A stretch of 64,000 nucleotides of DNA from Stomoxys calcitrans. Its lineage: Eukaryota > Arthropoda > Insecta > Diptera > Muscidae. The DNA lies in NCBI RefSeq assembly GCF_963082655.1, contig NC_081552.1:123232458-123296457 (forward strand), written 5' to 3'. Within the stretch, counting starts at the first letter, position 1, and every line of letters starts with the position of its first letter. The notes below the pieces were generated by a model that was given only the letters and a program-made list of their open reading frames with translations, was not told where the DNA came from and did not search any database. The translations under genes and the position numbers were made by a program. Positions 22,634 to 33,779 of the stretch are shown in pieces.

Positions 22634-23065
22634 AAACAAGCAAACGCGAGTTAAATTCGTCTTGGCCGAACTTTTGGAAACTCAACACTACGAATATATT
22701 AACATTATCCAGATTTCACATTGGTCTATATGGTAGCAATATGTATTGTATGTTTTACATCTTCACGGATGTCCAGTGAATTGCTTAAAAATTTTATAGG
22801 AACCGCGTAATAATTGTGTTCTTAATAGGGTCACGACCATAAATCAAGAGATCGATCTATATAGCAGTCGAAATCAAATATGGTCCGACTTAGGACATAT
22901 TTAGTACGAAAATTCAGGAACCTAATACAATTAACTGTTCCAAATTTCAGTGAATTTGGATAACAAACACACATTTTCAATGTTTAAGACGATATAGCAG
23001 GAGATTTATATGAGGCCTATATCAAGATATAGTCCAATATAGTGTAATAGAGGAACTTAATGCTT
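22634..23065 (+). mobile_element. Very old DINE-like relic (family-B-like)
   Basis: AAACAAGCAAACGCGAGTTAA, TTCGTCTTGGCCGAAC and ACTCAACACTACG follow the order of a DINE 5' end. Downstream are weak unit matches (GATCGATCTATATAGCAGTC, CTGTTCCAAATTTCAG). Highly diverged. Confidence 0.5.
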
Positions 23066-23298
23066 TCTGAGTGTAGCTTATGCCATTTTTACATCCGAAA
23101 AACCGAAACTAATGATATGTTTGCCTCATAACTATCATTATCGCAATGCAAGACATAACCATTTAGATGAGGTACCACGGGATTTCACCGAACGTTAACG
23201 CAAAAAGGTTTTAATAGATTCACAACAATTAATTTATAAAATGCATGACGTTTTGACGTTCTACGAAAATAAAACATTGATGCTATAGCTGAAGGCTC

Positions 23299-23331
<33 letters not shown>

Positions 23332-24243
23332 GTATATGTTCTTGACTTATGACATGTCAAATTTTAGTGTTGTTAAAGATGCACGCATAGTGTGATAAGA
23401 ATGAAACTAACATAAGACAATCACATTTCAAAATAGCATATATTATTCTTTCGATTAGAGCGGTGCTCTATGTCTTCTGACAAAAACATAAATAAATCAT
23501 CTGTTTTTGCTGGCAAAATGCAAATGTTGCCCATGAACATTCCTCTATGGAACAGGAGCAAAAGGAGTTTTGCTGTCAGTCTGATGAAAACAACGTTAAA
23601 TTAAATTGTTTTCACAGCTGTAAGCACAAATAAATAAAACGGTTGTTTTCACAACATAAAGATTCGACCAGCTTTCTCATAACTGTAACAATTGTTACGC
23701 ATTAAAATATGATCTGTTGTTACATTTTTAAGTTTTGTCATACACAAATAACATATACTAGTGTGATATTAAAAATAATAAATCATATGTAAATTGACAA
23801 TTTTGACAGACATAATAAAACACCAATGATACATAAAAAGTGAAATGTCATTAGACAAGAATATATAGTGTAATACCAGGTAAAATAAAGTTGAAAAAGT
23901 CTCTAGAGACCAGAAGGTTTTAGCATTCTTTAAAAAACAAGGCAAATTAAAGGGTTTAAGTTAAAATGCATTTATAAAGACAAAACTGTAATACATTTTT
24001 GGCGAAAAATAACTAAAATCTCTTTTCACACATTTATAACCACCACTATAGGATGGGCCGAACGAATAAATATAACCACTTTAAATTTTGCACATGTGCT
24101 TCAAATTGATGTAGGTCTAAGATTCAATATATGCCCGAGTTGGCTGAAATTTCTGATATGGCTCCAAATGGTTTATACTCTCCAATATCCACATCAAATC
24201 CACTCCATAAATAGATATTACTTTAGATGGCCATTACAGAAAA
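23066..24243. other. Unassigned AT-rich DNA with a (TA)n tract
   Basis: No gene recognised. A TATATG/(TA)n run lies at 23297-23338. The rest is A+T-rich with only short ORFs. A possible DINE 3'-end relic (ACCACTATAGGATGGG) is near 24042. Confidence 0.35.
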
Positions 24244-24700
24244 TGTATTCCTCTAGCCGGGCGTAGACTAGATTTCGAAGCGCCTCCATCTTCTACGCTT
24301 CTTCTTCTCCGACACCCGGGTTTGAGATGTCTCTCTCCACTTGGTCACTCCATCAGAGTTTTGGTCTTTCCCTTATGCGATTTCTATTAAGGTCGCCTTC
24401 AAAAGACTTCTTTGCTGGAGATTTTCATCCATTCTGACAACATGACCTAGGCAAAGCAAACGTTGTATTTAAATGCGTTTCACAATGCTATCGTCGTCAT
24501 ACAGCTCATATAGCTCGTGGTTCATACGAAGTCAAATTCTCCTATTAGCATACTGGTGCATATATTTTACGAAGAATTTTTCTCTCAAACATTCCAAATA
24601 CAGCCTCGCCTGCATTCGCAAGTACCTATCAAGGTACTGAAATTTGAACGTATAGGGCTGTCGAGGGCGGCTGTGTAGTCAACTAAAATATGTTGCAGAG
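24244..24700 (-). pseudogene. RTE-like non-LTR retrotransposon 3' fragment
   Basis: On the minus strand, in broken frames, it reads YLDRYLRMQARLYLECLREK, MNHELYELYDDDSIVKRI and GHVVRMDE. This is the conserved C-terminal region of RTE-type endonuclease/reverse transcriptases. It contains stops and frameshifts and has no catalytic domain. Confidence 0.65.
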
Positions 24701-24900
24701 TTCGCCTCCGATTTCAGGCATTTAACAAAATTCTTTTGTTACGGTGAAATTGGTGAAGATACCTTAAATTTTTAATTCAAATTTTGGTCGCTACTGGTTG
24801 CAATTACCCATCGGCGGTGACGTTTGGTCATAAAGTTAGAGCTAAATTTTTTACTACTTGCCAACACACAATTGACTGATCCCATTCTTTCAAATCCTTC

Positions 24901-25092
24901 AACACATTTCGAACCGAACACTGATTTTGGTAATAAAATTCAATGATTTGCAAGCGTTGCTCGTTAGTAAGTCTATTCATGATGAAATGTCAAAGCATAC
25001 TGAGCATCTTTCTCTTTGACACCATGTCTGAAATCCCACGTGATCTGTCAAATACTAATGCATGAAAATCCTAACCTCAAAAAATCACCCTT
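24901..25092 (-). mobile_element. 5'-end fragment of DD41D Tc1/mariner element
   Basis: Reverse complement of the first ~190 bp of the 12042 element: terminal AAGGGTGATTT, the leader with CACGTGGGATTTCAGAC, and the coding start MNRLTNEQRLQIIEFYYQN. Nearly identical to the intact copy until CGAAATGTGTT, then unrelated DNA. Confidence 0.85.
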
Positions 25093-25314
25093 TAAAAAGG
25101 TGTCCGGTAAAAATTGTATCTAACTATTACCTTATATGCTAATAATTTGGATCATGGCCTTATAAGTAGAACAGTTTTCCTTGTCTGTTGGAGATAAATA
25201 AGAAAAGGAAATATGACTAAAAATCAAAAATAGGAACAGATTTCTGCTTTATTGCAGTTGTAAACTTTTTTGTCCCCTTGTCAATTTCATTAGCGTTTTA
25301 CGTTTCATATAATA

Positions 25315-27437
25315 ATAGCTAAATAGGGCCCGCTCCACTGCGCCTTCTTTCACTCTCTTATTTTATCTGAGTCCTATACGGTCACGTCAGAAAATAAGTC
25401 GTGCTATTTGGCCTTTCAGATATTTCGCGACATGTGGATATTATATTCGTGCTCTTCTCCCAAATACCTTTCATTGGAGCCTTATATTGCTATGGTCGGT
25501 AAATATGTCCGGTATGGGGGTGAGGCAGATCTCCATATATAAGATTCGTGCTCTGGTCTCAAATACCTTTTATTTGAGTCTCATATTGTCATTATTTGTT
25601 AATATTCCATTTGGTTGGTGGCTTTGGAGATGGGGAGGCCCCCTTGATATCCAACCCTAACCCATTAAAGTTTGGATGTTAGATCTACTTCATTCTCTTG
25701 AATTTAATGGTGGATGGGAGCAGCCAAACTCTTTGCCCCGAAGGTGGTTATCAGATTCAAACTCCACTCTCAAAAACCACATTAGAGCTACATATTGCTA
25801 TAGTCGGTATATAAGTGTGGTTTGAGGGAAGTTTTTGAGGTGAGGCGTCCCTGAAACACTTGGAAATGAAACAGATACCGATTTGAGCCCCTTTTTGCCA
25901 TAATCATATATATGTCCAGCTTGAGAGGTATGTAGAGTGGGGCGGGCACCCACGCACTTACCTCTGAAAAAATATCAGCATCGTGCTCTACTCTCAAATG
26001 TCTTTAATTTGAGCTCCAATTCCCATTGGTTTAGGGGGAGTTTATGGGGTGACACGACCCCCAAACATTTGGCCTCAAAATTCGATATCAAATTCGTTTT
26101 CTACTATCAAATACCTATTATTTGTCGCCATAGAAGAAAATCATGACCGGTGTAAAGGGAATTTAGAGGCGGAACCTGAAATAATATCAGCATCGTGCTA
26201 GGGCACGATTTTGTTTGAACCCCATAATCTCAAGCATTTTGAAGGAGGCTATCTAGATATTCAGGGCTACAGGTCTCGTTCAGATTAACACTAATTAATT
26301 TATTTCTGTCCTATTCTATCCTGATCGGCCTTCATATATTATTTTTAATTCCTTTTTTGGGTAGGATAGGGGGAGGGGTATTGCGATCTGATATGTCCTT
26401 TCATTTGAGTACAATATATTCTCGGTCATCCTTCATGACAGTTTGGCGTTGCATTTATTGGGAGGAGAGGGTCTATCCTCCCAACGCTAAGAATCAATCG
26501 ACAATTTATTTGAGTCTTTAATTGTCGCGATCTACTGTTCTATGGAAATATATACTTAGACACTTTGGACCAAATTCTTATAACAAATGTGTACTCAGAT
26601 TCCAAACATCTTTCGTTTGATAGCCATGCCCCAATCGGTAAATATGTCCTGATGAGAGGTTTTGGGGGATGGGGACGCGCCTCAGACACCAAGGAATAAA
26701 TTTTATATCAGCATTCTAGTCTACCTTTAAATAGCTTTCATTTGATATCCATAATATCCCAATTGGTAAGTTTGTCTTTTGCCAGACACAAAAAAAAAAT
26801 TGTGTCAAATTTTTGTATTCTACTTCTAAATAACTTTCATTTGATACCCATATTGCTCAAAGCGGTTAAAGTGTCCTGTTAGGTGGTGTTTTTGGGGGTG
26901 GGGTCCCCCAATACTTGGCGTAACATTTTAATGCCAAGTTCTACTCTTAAATACCTTAATACCTCTTGGATTTATTTGGGGGTGGGGGACCCCCGAAAAA
27001 TTAAGAGTGAAATTTATATACCAAATTCGTACTCTACCATTAAATACCTTTCATTCATACCCATATTTTCCCAATCGCTACACATGTCCGTTCGGAAGGG
27101 TTTTGGAATGGGGCGTCCCCCCAGGTTATTTGACCCCAAAAGTTTTTGCCAATTTGGTGTTTTTGGGGTACCGTAAGGTGGCATACAATTTCGCTTAAAT
27201 CGGTGCACGCATCTCCGAGATCTGGCGTTTTTTAAAATTGGGGTACGAGGGAGGGTCCGCCGACCCCTTCGGATACAAAAAATGTTGTACTCTATTTTCA
27301 CCGGGGACCCAAACTCTACCATCCGTGAACTTTTCATGAAAATCGGTTTAGCTGTTTTTGAGTCTATACGGAACAGACAAACAAACAAATAACCAAACAA
27401 ACAAACAAAGCGCAACAATTTCATTGTGATATAATAG
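25315..27437 (-). mobile_element. Non-autonomous Helitron, family D, diverged subfamily (D1)
   Basis: The plus strand starts TAGCTAAATAGGGCCCGCTCC (3' end, CTAG side, slightly decayed). The body is repeated units of about 130 bp with ACTCTCAAATACC, TTTGAGCCCCATATT, ATATGTCC and GGGGTGG motifs. It ends with the Helitron 5' region (AAATCGGTTTAGCTG, GAGTCTATACGGAACAGAC). Same subfamily as the element at 63555. Confidence 0.7.
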
Positions 27438-27438
27438 A

Positions 27439-27975
27439 CTAGCTGAGCCCGGCCCGCTCTGATGCGCCCGATAATGCTATTTTGGAGAAAAGTACTCTTA
27501 ATTTGGAGATTTCTGCCAAATTTCAGTTGAGAATATATTACAATTTTCTGGATTTTCTACCCACAAATATCTTATATTTAAACCCCAATAAGTAAAATTC
27601 CTGTTTAAGTGTGTGGTGGATCCCCAGAGACTTGGTCTCAAAAGTGGGAGTCAATTTCGTGCTCTACTCCCTGTCATCTAAGATTTATACTGCCATGGTC
27701 GTAAATATGTCCGATTTGAGGATTTTTTGTGGGTAGGGTGACCCACGCAACACTTAGTCCCTCAATTTGATATCAGATTCGCTTTTTACTCTCAAATGCC
27801 TTTAATTTGATACCCATATTGTAGGAATTGGTCTATAATCCGTTTGGGAGGTTTTGGGGTGGGGTTTTCAGATTCTGATAAAAAAGTGTGCTAATAAAAT
27901 TTCGCTTAACTCGCCGTACCCATCTCCGAAATCTGGTGTTTTTTGGAAACTATTTATAAAGCCCGTCTTAGAGTG
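27439..27975 (-). mobile_element. Truncated Helitron D2, abutting D1
   Basis: CTAGCTGAGCCCGGCCCGCT starts two bases after D1 ends. About three internal units follow, then truncation near 27975. Tandem abutment is typical of this family here. Confidence 0.65.
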
Positions 27976-28495
27976 GGAAAGTTGAAAAATAATACCGCAA
28001 ACAAGTGCAACAAAGTCATAACGAAGATAAATGCTGTATGATCAGTCTTCACCCCTCTGCCTTCCTTCTGTACATGTTTGCTTCTCCCAATTAGCGCCAT
28101 TTTGGCTGTTTTCAATTGGATCAACTAAATCTATTTGAAAACAACCAGTAGATGGCGCTAAGTTAAATGTTACTGCTACTACTAGCTTGAAGTGGCTTAA
28201 CGTCAATAACATTGATCATCATGTGGTAGATGTCTTTAAATGACTATATGACTACCTTTTAAAGAGTCATCATTTAGTTTTTTTTTTTTTAAACAAACCA
28301 AATTGCCATATTAAACGATTTTCTGTGGTAAAGAACTAATTTGCCAGTCTATATATTTAGTGTGGTGGCGATAGTTCTTACTATTAAACCATGTAAAATT
28401 TTGAACAAAAAAGTGTTATGCAGCTGCACGTCGTTTGGTCTTGTCTATCGGTGAGCTAAAAATGGTTGCAATTTTGACGTTAAGGTTTGCAACTC
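27976..28495. other. Unassigned segment containing a strong hairpin
   Basis: No coding match. Contains the imperfect palindrome at 28091-28161 (see findings) and a T-run near 28278. Confidence 0.4.
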
Positions 28496-29200
28496 CTCCA
28501 CGCTGAACGTCATAATTTTTGGGGTATGGCGTCCTTGATTTATTTGGGATTGATCGACTGTTTTGGGGTGAGATGATCCGCTAGATGTAGGAGCAGAATG
28601 AAGATATCAGTCCACAACCTAATATCTTGAATTTAACCCCATATTGTCATAACTGGTGCATACAGCCCTTTGGTGGATGATGTCTATATGAGGGTTGTGC
28701 GCCATACTCCATCTGCCACTTGAGTACATATTTGAATGACGCACTCTACTCAAAAATATCTATCATTTGATCCCCTATTGTTTTAATTGGTCAAATAATC
28801 AATTGGAGGCGATTTTTGAAGGTTAGGCGCCACCTAGATTCTTGGACACAAAGTTTAATGTTATATTCGTAATCAACTCCCAAATTCCCTTCATTTGAGT
28901 CTTATATAGCTATTATCCAGTAAAACTCCCATTTGGGAGGCCTTTTGAGGGTGGTATGATTTTCATTTGAGTCCCATATGGATATGAACGTCCAATATGT
29001 TTGTTTGGGGAAATTTTGGGGTTGAAGTTACCCCTGGGCTCCTTGAACCCTACTTTTAATACCATATTCGTATTCTATTCTCCAATACATTTCATTTGAT
29101 ATCCATATTGTCTCGATCGGTCAACCTTGATTTTGGGTGGTGTTTTAGGGTAACGGTGGAGGATCCGCCTCTCTCCAATATCAACAAATAATATAGCCTA
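28496..29200 (-). mobile_element. Helitron family-D fragment (D3)
   Basis: About five diverged units (CATTTGATCCCCTATTG, TTTGAGTCTTATATAGC, CATTTGATATCCATATTG) with no identifiable CTAG end. It runs up to the next Helitron. Confidence 0.6.
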
Positions 29201-31170
29201 CTAGCTGACCCGGGCCCGCTCCGCTGCGCCTTCTTTTACTTTATATGGAACAAAAGTTTTCTTGGAATATTTATTTTCGACAATTAAAGATCTTTTAGTG
29301 AAATACCATGCTACGAAAATAGTATATCGATTGACTAACAGTTTAACAATATAAGTGCTTTTATGTGAATTCCATATGATCTTTATTGGTCTACGAATTT
29401 AAATTTGGATGTAAGGTGATGTCTGATTTAGTGGTGTTTTCGGGGAAGAGGTGGTCTCCCAGATACTTGGTCCTGAAAAAAAATCAGCATCGTGCACTTG
29501 TCTCAAATACCATTTATTTAAACCCCATATTGCCATTGGATGAAGAGGAGTTTACAGGATGAGGCGTCCCCCAAACACATGGCCCCAAAATAGGTTATCA
29601 AATTCGTTTTCTAATTTCAAATACCTTTCATTTGAGCCACATATTGGCATGGTCGAAAAAATTTTTTCCTTTGAGGGTGTTTTGGGAAAGGGGTGATGCC
29701 CTAAATACATGGTTCTACATTTGGATATCAAATTCGTATTCTACTTCCAAATACCTTTATTTGAGCCCCATATTGCGATGGTCACTAAAAAATTGCTGTT
29801 TATGGGGTATTTTGGGAAAGGGGTAGACACCCAGAAAATTGGTCCCGAAAGTAGGTATCAAATCTTGCTCTATCCCCAATACCTTTCATTTAAGCCCCAC
29901 ATTGACATGGTCGGTAAATATTTAGGGTTGTTTTGGGGAGTGGGGTGGTCCCCCAAACACAAAGCCCTGAAAATATATCAACAACGTGCTCGATTCTCAT
30001 TTATCCATACATCATTTATTTTTACCCCATACTGCCATTGCCCTCAAAATTGGATATCAAATTCGTTTTCTAATCTCATTTAAACTCCTTATTGAAAAAG
30101 TCAGCAAATATGTCCGGTTTGGGGTATTGGCCCTAGAAACTATGAATATTTAGTTCCACTCTCTTTAAGACCCAAATTGTCTTGGTGAGCAAATACGTCC
30201 TATTTGAGGGTGTTTATGGTGGTGGGACGTCCGCTAGACAGTTGGCCCCTAATGTTTATATCTGATGCGTGGTCTACTCCCAAATACCTTTAAATTGAGC
30301 CCCATATTTCCATAGTCGGCGAACATCTGGGGGGAGTTTCGAGGGATGGGCGGCCACTCAGTGAGTTGGCCTTGAAAATTTATATCAGATTAGTGTTCTA
30401 CTCTAAAAACCCTCTTATTTGAGCCTCATATTTCAATAGTCAGGGGTGGCTCCATAAACATTTTTCCCGAATCAGATTCGGGCTTTACTTCCAAAGACCT
30501 GATTTGGAGAGGCGGCCCCCCAAACACTTTGTCCCATATTTGGATATCAGATTCGAATTCGAATATGGGGCTTAAATAAAAGGTATTTTATTTAAGCCCC
30601 ATATTATCATGGCCAGTAAATAAGTCTTGTTTGGAGGTGTTTTGGGGAATGGGTGGACCCCCAGAAACGTGGTCCCACATTTGGATATCAGATTCGTATT
30701 ATACTCGTAAATACCTTCAATTTGAGTCCCATATTGCTATGGTCGGTAAATATGTCCGATTTAGGGGTGTTTTAGGGCTTGGGGTGGTCCCCCCAATTGG
30801 ATCTGGCAATTGGATATCAGATACGTTTTCTTATCCTAAATACCTTTCATTTGAGTCCCATATTGTCGTTATTGGTATAAATATATGTTTGGTAGGTTTT
30901 AATGTGGGGCAGCCCCCCTAGGTACCCCATCCGAAATTTGGATACCAAATTTTTATTTTTAGGGTTCTATATGAGAGCACACACAATTAGGATAAGGGGG
31001 GGGGGGGGGGGGGGGGTCTGCGCAATTTTCACCAATTTTCACCACGGGGACAATATGTACCATCTGTGAAAATTTCAAGTAAATCGGTTTTGAATCTATA
31101 AGGAACACACAAACATACAAACAAACAAACAAATCTACAAACAAACACAAATTGATTTTTATATATAAGA
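29201..31170 (-). mobile_element. Complete non-autonomous Helitron (D4)
   Basis: On the minus strand it reads TCTTATATATAAAAATCAAT at the 5' end and GCGGGCCCGGGTCAGCTAG at the 3' end, flanked by A and T. These are the canonical Helitron termini and target. Internal units are about 129-131 bp long. No Rep/helicase is encoded. It contains a 19-G homopolymer near 30998-31016 and a perfect 20-bp palindrome at 30562-30605. Confidence 0.8.
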
Positions 31171-31528
31171 TTCCTCGTTCCTGACCATATTCGTAATCTA
31201 TTCCCGAATACCTTTCATTCGAGTCCCATATTGTCATTGTTGTCCAATACGCCTATTTGAAGAGGTTTTGAAGTCGGGGCAACCCCTTAGGTACTTGGAT
31301 CCAAATTTTGATATAAAATTTGTATTCTACTCCCGAATACCTTTCATTTGAGTCCCATATTGCCCCGATCGGTCCACTTTTATTTTTGGTACTATTGTGG
31401 TAAGAGGAAGGGTCCTTCCAGCTCCTTCCAGACCACTCCCCACAATCTGTGAAAATTTGAAAGAAATCGAAACGGACAAATAAATTTACGAACCCACAAA
31501 CAAACACAAATTAATTTTTATATATAGA
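31171..31528 (-). mobile_element. Helitron 5'-end fragment (D5)
   Basis: Two units and the terminal region (GAAAGAAATCGAAACGGAC, then ACACAAATTAATTTTTATAT). The CTAG side is missing; it follows D4 directly. Confidence 0.65.
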
Positions 31529-31759
31529 TATTGTCGTCAACTAAAAATAACTTATGTCCTCGTAAATAATGATAATGTGCAAAAGAAGTTCAAGAAATCC
31601 ACTAATTGATGTTTAATTTTTCTTTTCGGGAAACGTAAGTGTCAAATAAAACTTGTTCTCATAGAAAAAGAATTTTTGTAAATATGGAATTTGTCTCGTC
31701 AAATTTCATTAAAGTTTATCGTACATAACAATTAAAGAAATGATTATTCGCAAAATTTG
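31529..31759. other. Unassigned AT-rich spacer
   Basis: Nothing recognised. Confidence 0.35.
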
Positions 31760-32637
31760 TATATCCTCCACCATAGGATGGGGGGTATACCAATTCGTCA
31801 TTCTGTTTGTAACTACTCGAAATATTCATCTGAGACCCCATAAAGTATATTTATTCTTGATCGTCGCGACATTTTATGTCGATCTAGCCATGTCCGTCCG
31901 TCTGTTCGTCCGTCCGTCTGTTTGTCGAAAGCACGCTAACTTCCGAAGGAGTAAAGCTAGCCGCTTGAAATTTTGCACAAATACTTCTTATTAGTGTTAC
32001 GATATCCAAAAACTGTGCCAAGTATGATTCAAATCGGTCCATAACCTGATATAGCTGCCATATAAACCGATCTTGGGTCTTGATTTCTTGAGCCTCTAGT
32101 GTGCGCAATTCTTATCCGATTGGAATGAAATTTTGCACATAGTATTTTGTTATGATATCCAACAACTGTGCCAAGTATGATTCAAATCGGTTCATAACCT
32201 GAAATAGCTGTTATATAAACAGTCCTGGGGACTTGACTTCTTGAGCTTATAGAGGGCGCAATTCTTATCCGATTTGCCTGAAATTTTGTACGACGGATTC
32301 TCTCATGACCATCAACATACGTGTTTATTATGGTCTGAATCGGTCTATAGCCCGATACAGCTCCCATATAAATCGATCTCTCTATTATACTTCTTGAGCC
32401 CCCAAAGGGTGCAATTCTTATTCGAATTGGCTGACATTTTACACAGGTCTCCAACTTATAATTTAATTGTGGTCCAAACCGGACCATATCTTGATATCGC
32501 TCTAATAGCAGAGCAAATCTTTTCTTATATCCTGTTTTGCCTAAGAAGAGATGCCGGGAAATGAACTCGACAAATGCGATCCATGGTGGAGGGTATGTAA
32601 GATTCGGCCCAGCCGAACTTATCACGCTTTTACTTGT
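31760..32637 (-). mobile_element. Family-A DINE (A14)
   Basis: TATATCCTCCACCATAGG start, core, short GTCC/GTTC microsatellite, few internal units, subterminal ATGGTGGAGGGTATG, palindrome TTCGGCCCAGCCGAA and ACTTGT. A deletion joins TTATTAGTGT to GATATCCAAAAACTG. Confidence 0.8.
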
Positions 32638-33542
32638 TTCTTTTTTTGTTTTGATTTCCCATTCTTTGGAACATTTTTTTGTATTTCACTTTGTGTTATT
32701 AATTCATCGTGATTTAATTTTAGTTCATTTCGGGTTTTTAAAACGCAAAGTATTTTTTTTTTTCGTGTCGCTTGTGCTATTTGTTAACTTTTAATTTAAT
32801 TTTTTGTTTAATGTGAAAAAAATGATTAAATTTAAAGGGAATTAGATTTGTAGTCTAAGTTCCTTTGGATTTAATCATTTTAATAGTGAAAACTGCCGGT
32901 TTATTACGGGTGACAAACTTCGGTCGTCGCGAGTTAAAATGTTAAAAAAAAGAAAATTGTTTATTAATTTAAAGGGACTTAGATTAACAATCTAATTTCC
33001 TTTAAATTTAATCACTTTATGTGCAAAAAATTGGAAAAAAAAGGTTTCGGTTGTCGCGTGTGTTTGTGTGTTAATGTCGTATTTGGTAAAAAAGTTCAAA
33101 AATAAAAACAATTAAGAAAATTTAAAAATGTTCAATAAAAAGTTTAGTGAAGTGTTTTAGTGTGAAGTGAAACAGAACATCCAGGTAAAAACTCAATTTC
33201 ATCCGTTTACTGTAATTCATTTAAATATTCGGTAATGGATGAAATTGTGTCCTTAACTGGATGGAGCAACGTATATAAACTCCAAATTTTCATAAACTCC
33301 AATTTTCTGGAGTGTTACAGGGTTCCATCGTAGAATGAAACCCTATAACAGTTGGAAATTTGGGGAAAGTAATTTCTCTCTTGTATAAATCTCTTTCTAG
33401 GAGAGAGCTATCCATTTGGCGCGCTGTCAATGGAAATCGCGCAAAATTTCCATTATTATATGAAGGAAAATTCTCAGTGCGGTCGAGAATTTATAAAAAA
33501 GTAAGTAAAATTCTCAGTGCGTTTGAGAATCAATTAAAAATA
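32638..33542 (+). other. Hairpin-rich leader upstream of the THAP-like exon
   Basis: AT-rich, no ORF match. It holds two direct-repeated hairpins (32831-32880 and 32966-33012), an 11-bp inverted repeat (CAATTTCATCC / GGATGAAATTG, about 33197-33247), a 16-bp inverted repeat near 33313-33350, and a direct repeat AAATTCTCAGTGCG. This may be the 5' region of a THAP/P-type element or a promoter/5' UTR. Confidence 0.45.
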
Positions 33543-33759
33543 ATGAAGTTCGTACTGTGCCGGCGGGAGAGGAAACTTGGCGAAGTGGATATCCACTTCG
33601 TCATGTTTCCAAAAGACGATATGGATCACTCGTGCGCTAACCTGCGTATTAATAAAAATGAAGTTCATAGTGGTACACGGCTATGTGGTAGACATTTTGA
33701 GCCGGATTGTTTTCTAAAGCGTCGTCTCCGCAAGGGATCCAGGCCTACCCTGAATTTAG
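33543..33759 (+). CDS. THAP-like zinc-finger exon (partial)
   Basis: About 72 residues starting MKFVLCRRERKLGEVDIHFV, with MFPKDD near residue 20 and the diagnostic SGTRLCGRHFEPDCF near residue 50, ending RPTLNL. This resembles the C2CH THAP DNA-binding module found in P-type transposases and host regulators. The usual first Cys of the CxxC pair seems lost (KFVLC), and the central Trp is not visible. It ends at a consensus donor, TTTAG/GTAAGT (33759/33760), so it is a spliced exon. The next exon was not found: a DINE starts 20 bp into the intron. It could be a host gene or the start of a P-like transposon. Confidence 0.55.
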
Positions 33760-33779
33760 GTAAGTACCCTCGTTCTGTC

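Noticed and set aside
29632..30083. ORFs of 60-125 aa in the Helitron arrays (ISDSYSTRKYLSFESHIAM and similar)
   Set aside because: They come from the ~130-bp non-coding units. The same peptides appear in shifted frames in other copies and are broken in most.
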